Shown one piece after another: positions 45,099 to 62,000 of a stretch of DNA of 62,000 nucleotides. Source of the DNA: Acanthaster planci (Eukaryota; Echinodermata; Asteroidea; Valvatida; Acanthasteridae); contig NW_019091377.1 of NCBI RefSeq assembly GCF_001949145.1, forward strand, positions 340,167 through 402,166. Direction: 5' to 3'. The notes beneath the pieces are model-generated. The model saw only the letters and a program-made list of their open reading frames with translations, did no database searches and was not told where the DNA came from. A program made the translations under genes and the position numbers. Every line of letters starts with the position of its first letter. Position 1 is the first letter of the stretch.

Positions 45099-47715
45099 GT
45101 TGTGTAAAGTATTATGCGCCAAGGTGGTCACTCGAATGTTTTGCACTGGAACGAAGCCCGTGTTTTCGTCAGTGGATTGCGTCAACCAAGGCGCGGGATA
45201 AACTGTGGGTGAGCACTCGTAAAGTTACCTGAACACGGATTGTGAGTGTATCTTGTCAACCTAAACCTTTCTTGCATCGAAAAAAACTTCAAAATGGAAA
45301 CAAATATCGATTTTGCTGGGAAGCCACCTAGGGGTCATTGCGAATTTTCCTTCGGTGACTTGGATCAGTCCAACCGAACAAAAGTCCTATCCAGAAAGGG
45401 GGGGGGGTTCTAATCTTGACCTGGAATTTTGATCCGATCAGCATAATCTATGATCTCTCAGTGGGCCAGACTGAGAGAGAGGAAGGGGTGAATATGGGGT
45501 TTCCATGGCCCAGCCCCTTAGCAACTAAGTTTTGTAGTGTCATCGAAATTTCTGTAGCCTATTGTCTCGTAATAGACGCCTTATCGACGAAGGGTACAAA
45601 GTATCACGACAAAAAGTTCAGTATTAACCAGTTTTCAAAATGTTTTCGTCTAGGTAAACATATATTTTTGAATGATATCGATTTCGGTGCTATAAACTCC
45701 CATAATTTGACGCGTACTGAGTAGGCCTACATGAATTCAGTAGACTGAGCTTTTTTTAATTTACATGCAGTGACAATGCTGCTTTCCCCATAATAAGATT
45801 ATTGTTACTCTCTGCATACTGACCATAAAAGAAGCGGTGCTTGCTGTTTCGAAGCTTAACAGTGAACCTCATGTGGCATGTAATGTATCGAATATTATGA
45901 TGCACCATACCACTGATCTTCATGAAAACAATGTGGGTGGTTCGTTGGTCATTGTAATCCGATCAATGCATAAGAAGCTGTGTACTGGTTCCCTGATCCG
46001 TCTATGGGATTGTGCAGAGAGAACCAGTCTTAACCGCATCGATTGTAAAAACTTGAAAATCTGTTGTTCGTTGAGTAGCAATAATTGATGACAGAAACTC
46101 CCCTTCTAACAGTAGGCAGCCTTCAGTCCATCTTGGCATTATTTGATACAGCTGCTTAGAAGCAAAATATTGCTCACCATATTTATTTGTTGAGGAACAA
46201 ATCAACAGAGAACAAGTCACAAGAAATGTGTACTGCGTGACATATTTGATAGTGACCGCGACTTTTTTCATAAGAAGATATTTTTATGATAAGCAGGGTT
46301 TTTTTTCTGTGGCATCAGTATCAGCTGAAGTTACCTCAGGTTATTTGCATGGGCATCAGTGGTGTGATGATGTGAACCGGGCCTGCCATGCATGCATATG
46401 AGGACACCTGACCTATGAACTGGGGTACTTCAAGGTTGCAGACTGAATCGTCTAAAATGATTGTTTCGAGCTGAGACGACGGTTAGAGGTTCAAATAGCT
46501 GAACCACATTATTTTGAATTTGAGGGGTGATAAATTTGGCCAGGCTGCCTGTGCTTTGTCGGATTAGTATATAGAGCTCCAGCCAACTCAGTAGTCAGGT
46601 GGTTAAGTGTAGGTCGTGAGTTCCAACTCAACCCGAGAAATCTGTTGAATTCAGTACTTACTACACACCACTTAACACTCGACATCCGTTAAGGCACTCG
46701 ACATCTGTTAAGGTACTAGACATCTGTTAAGGAGTGTTAAAATTATAAGTTTTTATCGGAAAATAATTATTGTTTGCAATTTAACGATTTCATTACACCC
46801 CGCGCTATTGCTTTGCCATTCGCTATGTCCTTGTGGTATGTTGACATTGATTGTGAGTTGGCTTTTCTTGAATACCCATGTAGAAGGGAGAACAGATCGG
46901 CAACACCAGGTCCATGGTCACCTTGCATTGTTCAACAACCATTTGTGCGTGTGTTTGTCAAGTCATGCCACCAGGGGAAAAAATGCAGGGATTTCTTTTG
47001 AAAAAGGCTGGCTCGCGTTTGGGTGCAAGGAAGCGTGCGGTGACAGAAAAGGGTGCCGTTGTTTATCTAGCGATTCACGGGTTAACGGGGTCCCTGTGCC
47101 CCGCTAGCTAGGGGCCCTCCGGAGCCCTGACTGTTTGCCCAAGCCTTTCTTCGCTATTTTCGCTTCTGCTTGGATTGGGGGACGCAAAATAAGTTGCAAG
47201 GCCACTTCTGGGTCACAGAACCGAAGCCAAAGATTCCTTGCCCTTTTCAAAATGTGTTATGACAATAACGGAGGACTTGTGTTGCGGTTGCGGTCTGCGA
47301 GCACCGCGTTTTGGTGTTTTTGGTGTGTGTGTTTTTTTTTTTGGTTTTTTTTGCATTTAGTATGGGATAAGATGCATTTTACTTCTCCATCTTTTGTGTT
47401 CAATATTAGCCTGACTTTTCAACACTCATCGGCCAAGATAAATTCAAAACGGTTTGTAAGTTCCATGGAGTTTTTGTGGCACATTCAAAATTCAAAGACT
47501 GTTTCTTTACGAGTTTCTCAACTACTTACAGCAGTACAGCATGCAATAAAGCTTAGGTATTCAGCTACTCAAGCAAACGTGACTTGCCCTCATTTTAAAT
47601 TTATACAGCAGTTGAAATTTGAGGTAATTTGGAAACATCATCAAAAAGTAGGAGAATCAATTAGGACTGGAGACTGTAAAAGCCTGCTGAATCTTAGTTC
47701 ACTGTCGCCATTTTT
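45099..47715. other. Intergenic stretch NRARP-PHYHD1
   Basis: No gene recognised. Short direct repeats of GACATC(C/T)GTTAAGG occur at about 46681-46735. The ~200-codon frame at 47135-47737 is T-rich with no family likeness. Confidence 0.4.
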
Positions 47716-47834
47716 GTGCGCCTCCAAGAGTTTGTAACGCGTTGACCAATCACAATGCGAGAAATTTGTCAGCCCTTTCCAAATGTTCGCACAATGTGAT
47801 TGGTCAAACGCATTGCAAACTCTTGGAGGCGCAC
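47716..47834. repeat. Imperfect hairpin, ~45-bp arms
   Basis: GTGCGCCTCCAAGAGTTTG...ACCAATCACAATGCGA (47716-47760) is mirrored by TCGCACAATGTGATTGGT...CAAACTCTTGGAGGCGCAC (47787-47834). It resembles a very short MITE. Confidence 0.75.
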
Positions 47835-48511
47835 TATTGTGAAACGCCCATATTTAAAGTGTGAAATTGTAAAAACTTATCTCTTCACAGATTTTTGTAA
47901 CAGATGCTTTTGTTCTGGATCATCATCTGGCATGACGACTATAGTTATTTATGGGAATATTTAATGTTTGTAGAAACTGTAAAAACAATGGAACTCGGAG
48001 TATTCAGTCTTTCTGTGGCCAGTGAAAATGAGCAGCGTTAGACTCATTTTTTTCTATAGCCTGTACCAGTATTGTTTTAACATTATTCATCGCACAAAAT
48101 TATATTCACTTTTATAACACTGCCTTTTTAAATATAACATGAGTATTTAGTCATGCAGTTAAATTGTGGTTTATCATCACAAGTATATTTTCATTCGTTA
48201 TAAACTTCAAATGTAGATTTGTTAGGAGCTGAAATTGGAGAAGTCGCAATACATGTTATAAAAGATTATTGTACGCCATGCTGCAAATCAGTGGCAAAAA
48301 ATAAACGCTGCTTATTCGACACGTTCGAAACGATGTTTTCCTGAGTTGACCATAAATTTTGGGAGTAAACATATCTCTGTTTGGGTTGCCCAAGTTGAGA
48401 AGACAGAGTCCCCTTTTCCGTTATGCGAAAATTTTTCCCCTCACAGAAACATGCGCACTACTATCATGGCCGTCAGTGAGGAAGGACAGATGCTCCCTCT
48501 GAAACAAAAGG

Positions 48512-48563
48512 AAAACAAAACAAAACAAAACAAAAACAAACAAACAAACAAACAAACAAAAAC
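48512..48563. repeat. (CAAA)n/(CAAAA)n simple repeat
   Basis: A run of AAAACAAAACA changing to AAACAAACA units. Low complexity, with no coding value. Confidence 0.85.
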
Positions 48564-49239
48564 ACAGAGCGAAGAAAGGGGATGAAAAACACCCGATTCA
48601 TCTGTCTGCCCCCTCCCCCCCCCAAAAAAAAATCCCCCTGAAAATCCTGGTGACGCCCGAGCGAAGTGTTATACATGTAAGTCCCTGCCCAATATAGACA
48701 AGGTGCCCGTGCAGTTTAAATGAATGATGCGACCAAGAAGCACTCCTTTAGGGAGGGGGCCAGTGAGTCGTCTACGGGCGAACTCTGTGTCTCCCGTACG
48801 TTATGGTTGCACGTCCTCTTTGTTGGCGATTTCTTGGGGCAAAGCGCGTGGTCCGGTCGTGCCGTATATGGAATCACGGATTCCTCCATAGGGGGCGCAT
48901 TTTCTAACGGTTTCTAATCGGAACGAATATAAATACCTAAACATTTTGCCAGTATTTATTTATTTAATGTTACTGTGGAAAAGTTTTGAGCTACATCTAG
49001 CTGAAATCGCAGTTGCAGAGTCCAAATTCTTGAAATCTAGATCCATATACCACAATATAACACAAAGCCGAAGTTCAGAAAATGGAATGACGTTTCGCGC
49101 GCATTATGTAATCTGGCAGACGACAATTTCATGACAGTGTGACACGGAGAAGTACTGAATCCTGGCTGGCGTACGCGAAATATTCAGCCAGGAGTATTTT
49201 AAATACCTCTATCAAATTCAACGATTTTGAAGGGGAACC

Positions 49240-57456
<8,217 letters not shown>

Positions 57457-60400
57457 ACTCTCCGACCAATCTCAAGTAGCACTTGGTGGAGTGAGTACTT
57501 GCATGCACGAAAAGGCGTTGAGTTGAGTTCCGAGTTGCAGTTTGTTATCTCATTGCATCAGTGCCACACACGTTGAGTTTGCAACACATGAAGAGCATGA
57601 ACATTCATCTCCGTCAAACTGTATTTCGGTCATGGTTCGACATTGGAAATTGATTACATATCTGGTGTTGAAATTACATTAGAACCAGCATTGTCTTCTG
57701 AGATTTGTACAAATTTTGGAAATCCAAAATCGAAATTTTTATTTTTTTTTCAATGGACAAATTCACACCAGGTGTGACATTGTTGATCGTTTTTGAAATT
57801 GTTACATTTTTCACTCATTCATTTGTGGTATTAATTGTTCAGTATTAATATCATTAATTCATTGATGCTCATGTCACTCTTTATTTGTTTGATATTACAA
57901 GTTTACTCATTGTTATTTTAATGTTTCATTTTTAAATTGTGGCTCTTGCAAATTTAACATTTGTGCAGTATGTACATGTATATACATATATTTTTAATTA
58001 CCTGGAATGCAGCTAGTACGGAAAGACATTTGTATAACTGTCTCACGGTACCGTAGTCAAAGTTTTCCAAATGTAAATTCCTCTCTCAGCCTAAAATATT
58101 ACACCCCATGTTTCTTGTGTACGGTATGCACCCTGTTCATGTACATGTATTTGTATTCCTTACAGTCTGTAGAAATATAATGATATTGATCCTACATGTA
58201 AGTTTAGATGCTGCCCTCTAGTGTCTGGTGGCAGTAGAGGAAACTGTACACTCGCACATGTCATGACCAAACAGCGGGTTAAGTACAGCTGCTTGATATC
58301 TGGGGCCCATGTAAGCTACATGTAGGCTAAACAGCCACATAATTCCACGTCGTCTATAAATTCAGTATGTGGTGTTTGTGGGGATTAAATGTAACATTCC
58401 AAGACCTTTCAAAATCTACCAGGAGGTGCTCTAGGATTTTGGAAGATGGAGGAAGGTGGAGACCTGTCAAGAATGACTGCAGCATCTTGTAGGGCATAGT
58501 CAGTGAGGTTCTGAAAAGGACAGTTGGATGGAACTTTCCAGACAGTATGCTGTGTCCTCGCTCAGAAGGTTGAAGGTTCAACAGTATGTTGGCTTTGAAT
58601 GGACAGAAACGGGGAAAGGGGAGGATGTTAGGACCTGAAGAAGCCTGGGGAAGCTTCTTATCCCAGAACCGTGTACAACTCACAAATGAATCACCTACAT
58701 GTTGCTCCCACAAACCTTGTGACTGATGACAAAGGCATTGGCAGTCAGGGTTAGCTGAATGCTAAGTGATGTAAAAGACCCATAGTGCAAAACAGAAATG
58801 CAGCCACCTTGAATTTTTATCCCTTTTATGCCAGTAGGAACTGAGGCATTACTTCAGCAAATTTACTGTATATTGGTGGAAGGGAATGTTCCTGAAAATT
58901 TGATGTATATCAAATTTCTCTTCTGGAGAGTTTCAGCTTTCCCAGAGCTTTTATTACAGGGTGTGCCTTCAGTGGTTTGCTTGGAATTGAGTTCTGTTTT
59001 TCATACAATCAAGTACCCACTGATTTGCAGTGATATTAAAAATCTCAGGCAAGAAGCAGAGCATTTTGACAGCAAGGAATTGCTGCCCGTCTACACTCGA
59101 CAGAGTGAAGTAAACCAGATGCTATTTTAGGAAGCCATTTTTGGAATTCACAAAGGTCTAAGCTAACACAGCCGGAAAGTAAAAATGGGCACCTGGCATT
59201 TTGAGTTGGGTATTGAGCACCTGCTTCTCCCAGTCATCCTTCACTTAGACAGTCAAGAGTCATGTTGTTTAGTGCATGACGCATGTACATAGGGATGGAC
59301 AGTAGTATGATACCATTTGCACATGGTAATTGCTTGGGTCACCGGTGTAACCATGCTGCAGGTCAGTCTAAATGGTCCATCAACATCTTACAATCTCCTA
59401 GCATATCGTATGATAAATCGGGCAGAAGTTGGTGTTGATGGTGAAGTGAATGTTTAAATGACAGATTCATGCAGGTGAGCTCCCAGTCAATTTCTCAACG
59501 AGTGACATTTCCGTCTTTTATTCGTGTTTGTTTTCATCAGATGCTGCAACTTTTGAAAGAGGAAAGTAGAGTTCAAATGTGGTACTTTTAATCTAGTACT
59601 CAATCTTTGTGTTCAGCGAGCGTGTTACTGTTTTCCTTTCTTCAACAAACCAGTAGCTTTACTTTTCCCATAAAACAATAAATAAAAACCTGCCAATTAT
59701 TTGTGTTTTAATCAACGAACAGGCAGAGAAGTACATACTTGTAAATATACAAATCTATATTTAGTCCTACGTTAAAAATTGTTCCAAGCTCACTGGCTAA
59801 ATACTCAAAGACAAAAGCGATTGCTTCATATTTAGCTGGATATTAGTCAATAAATAAGTACGTGAAGAGAAAACACAGAAAAACAGTTACTATGTACAGT
59901 ATAAGGATAATCTCTGTATAAATGGCTATTGTGCCTTCTTAACAATAAATAGGTCCGTTATACCTCTCCTTAGAAAACAGCTGTGGTGGTTATCTGTCCC
60001 CTCTACCCCAGTAAAAGTGATTGTTAGGAAGGAAATTAGAGTTGGAATAAACAGACTTCTGGTTTACAGTGTAAGACACCGTAAGTTTCTTATTCTGCCA
60101 CATTTTCTGGTAAAGTCTATGCTCAGTGCTTTTGTTTGTGTTAGATGTGAGTTGGGATCAGTGGACTTCTCGAGGCGGCAGAAACGGTATATACATGCAT
60201 GTGTACCCCCTAGCCTGGCAAAGAAAGATTGGCTATGCCACAGCACTGAGTTACACTAATCATACCTTCACCAGATTCTGTCATTTATGCAGCACCTTAT
60301 GGAGTCAGGAAAGAGGTCACTTCATCATATAAAACAAGGTGTTTAATCTGGGCTTAACTGAACACATTGACAAAGTGATAGCATTTCATTTTGTTTGAAC

Positions 60401-61753
60401 CATGAAAAAGCCATCTTTCATGTAGCACACAGTGTACAATTAACTACGTTCAGACAGTAAAGTTCTAAAGACAACATGAACAAAAATAAATTGGAACTAA
60501 CAAATTTGGAGCAAATATATGTGGTTGTAATTTGCACTCAGTAAGTATTTGGCCTGCACTTTTTTTATAGATAGGTTGATCAAAAAAATCAGGTACACAT
60601 TGCATAGGCCTGTACGTTTACACACAAAACATATATGTGTGTTGACTTGATGAGAAGATGAAAACGATGCTAGCTCAGACCAGTCTGGGGACTTGTCTAC
60701 CAGTCTTTCAATTTTAGGCCACTGATGGGTGGTTTAGATTTCTGGCAAAATTAAGGGGGGCGGGGCTTTTTCACTAGAATGGGATGGCAGCACAGCATCA
60801 TCCCACAATTTTGTAGAGACAGACATTCTGTTATGTGTTGCAAACATTTGTTGGCTGCACATCTGTTGCCTCATCTGCTTGAGTTTCTGTGTTTTGTGTA
60901 AGGCGCCCTCACATGTTGATTCTGCAGCAGACCCAAGACCATCCTCAAGTACATGTACTTGGTGGTTCTGCAGAACCTAGTTCTCACAGGAGATTAGAGA
61001 GAATCATTAAGTCGGTATTTAAGGGTTTTGGGTAAAGCGAACAATGAAGATGTGTGAGTTGACTCAGCGGTTGGCCTATTGGATTGCATGTAAAACTAAG
61101 AGTTTATATTTACAAAGGTTTCATTAACACATTGCAATGAGTTCTGTAACTATAATGTAGCCATGAGTGAAATCACTGTGTGATTTGGTGGATGAGGTGG
61201 TCACATTCTGTGTGAATATCAAGGCGGCCATCTTGGTCTTATTCCTCGACTGTACATGTGTTTCCATCATAAGTGAAGTTGATAACTTAGGAACCAGCCC
61301 TTTCTTGTGTGATCTCATACAGGAATTCTAGACCCAGTGGCTTGAGTGTGTGGTGCACAGTACGCTTGGCCAGTTTTCGTCAGAATGTCTACAACCAGAA
61401 GTGTTTTGCTGTGGTTGCCTGGTATATGGCGGCAGTGTTGTTGAAGTGTCTGTTTCTGTCGCTCACTTTGTTGATGTCGAGGGGATCATTTGTACACGCA
61501 GTCCATTGGTCCACATATATTATTGAGACACCAAATTTCTTGCAGTGCAGACAGTATTGTTTGCTATCTGGTACATTGCCGTCTGGTCTCTAAAATAAAC
61601 CCAAATGATAGCTGTCTCCATGAGCTGTTCTGAAGGCACCAGCCGATGACATGAGCCATGCTGTTGGGTCTGTATGGAAGATATTCAAAATGGCAGCCCC
61701 CTTGCCTTGGGTTTGATTGTTACAGTCACTGTGTTGATTCACACATTTTCTAG
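57457..61753. other. Convergent 3' flanks of PHYHD1 and the LMX1-type gene
   Basis: AATAAA at 59677-59686 is a plus-strand candidate poly(A) signal; TTTATT near 58951 and 59515 would serve the minus strand. Open frames here (for example 58354-58713 minus, 58828-59130 plus) show no family likeness. It is probably mostly 3' UTR and spacer. Confidence 0.4.
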
Positions 61754-62000
61754 TCATTCAATTGCATTGAAGTACGAGTCCTGCATTGAATACAACTTGT
61801 CGATCGGATTGCTGATGGAGATACTATGATGCACCAGGCCGTTCCCCTCACACTCGCTCCCACTACTGTGAAGAGAGGTTCCCTGACTCGTCGACACCAG
61901 GTCATCATCAATACCGCTGTCTATGGGTGGGGGGCCGTCTGCCAAGAACATGTGATCGTGGGTGTACATAGGGGAGGTGGAAGCCATCCCCTGTGGTGGG
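61754..62000 (-). CDS. LMX1: LMX1-type LIM-homeobox protein, C-terminal exon (partial)
   Basis: The stop TGA is at 61756-61754 on the minus strand, and the frame is open to the right edge (about 81 residues). The C-terminus SNPIDKLYSMQDSYF is the conserved tail of LMX1A/LMX1B, normally GNPID(R/H)LYSMQ(S/N)SYF. Before it lies a Ser/Asp-rich region (PPPIDSGIDDDLVSTSQGTS) that parallels the acidic SLTSLSD segment of vertebrate LMX1B. The LIM domains and homeodomain lie beyond the window. LMX1 proteins are transcription factors for dorsal neural tube, limb and midbrain dopaminergic cell identity in vertebrates. The last four residues (NAIE) differ from the vertebrate ending. LMX1A and LMX1B arose by vertebrate duplication, so one gene is expected here. 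Confidence 0.85.
   Translation of the reverse strand, partial: PPQGMASTSPMYTHDHMFLADGPPPIDSGIDDDLVSTSQGTSLHSSGSECEGNGLVHHSISISNPIDKLYSMQDSYFNAIE

Noticed and set aside
47135-47737. 200-codon plus-strand frame
   Set aside because: T-rich, with a poly-Phe/Trp stretch from a T run, no family likeness, no splice or codon signal.
58354-59130. Frames of 119 (minus) and 100 (plus) codons after PHYHD1
   Set aside because: No family likeness; position is the convergent 3' spacer.

Overview
The window is nuclear DNA from an invertebrate deuterostome, probably an echinoderm or amphioxus-like animal. The evidence is split genes with GT-AG introns of about 0.4-3 kb, DED caspases, a DAXX, an NRARP and an LMX1-type homeobox gene, many small inverted-repeat transposons, and frequent ACATGTAC-type palindromes. 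The exact taxon cannot be read from the sequence alone. Two single-N joints (6226 and 7959) show an assembled draft.

Layout, left to right. 1-3990 (minus): death-effector-domain caspase A, whose 3' exons lie beyond the left edge; the introns hold a CAATTGG-rich tandem array and a dispersed inverted-repeat element. 4000-11880: no gene recognised; a tRNA-derived SINE, an assembly duplication around the two Ns, and a 229-bp tandem duplication. 11883-17236 (minus): complete caspase B, a paralogue of A with the same exon phases, with a pogo-like element in one intron. 17380-21900: a 102-bp minisatellite upstream of caspase B, a piggyBac-like element and other repeats. 22058-28968 (plus): a 1037-residue CARF/ALS2CR8-type protein joined to a MULE-like transposase domain and a SWIM zinc finger. 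31254-38706 (minus): a complete four-exon DAXX gene. 38707-43534: intergenic, with a broken non-LTR reverse transcriptase. 43535-43867 (plus): single-exon NRARP. 49240-57456 (plus): nine-exon PHYHD1. 61754-62000 (minus): C-terminal exon of an LMX1-type LIM-homeobox gene, cut by the right edge.

Functional themes: the left half holds death-signalling proteases; DAXX is a histone H3.3 chaperone and SUMO-dependent co-repressor linked to death signalling; NRARP is a Notch feedback regulator; PHYHD1 is an Fe(II)/2-oxoglutarate oxygenase; LMX1 is a developmental transcription factor. They do not form one pathway. The linkage itself is the notable signal: human LMX1B, PHYHD1 and NRARP are all on 9q33-q34, and DAXX is in the MHC at 6p21.3, a recognised paralogon of 9q33-q34. 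CASP8 and CARF are neighbours at human 2q33. The window therefore looks like a compact piece of ancestral deuterostome synteny, including part of the proto-MHC linkage group. All gene models were joined by hand from splice signals, reading phase and family resemblance.
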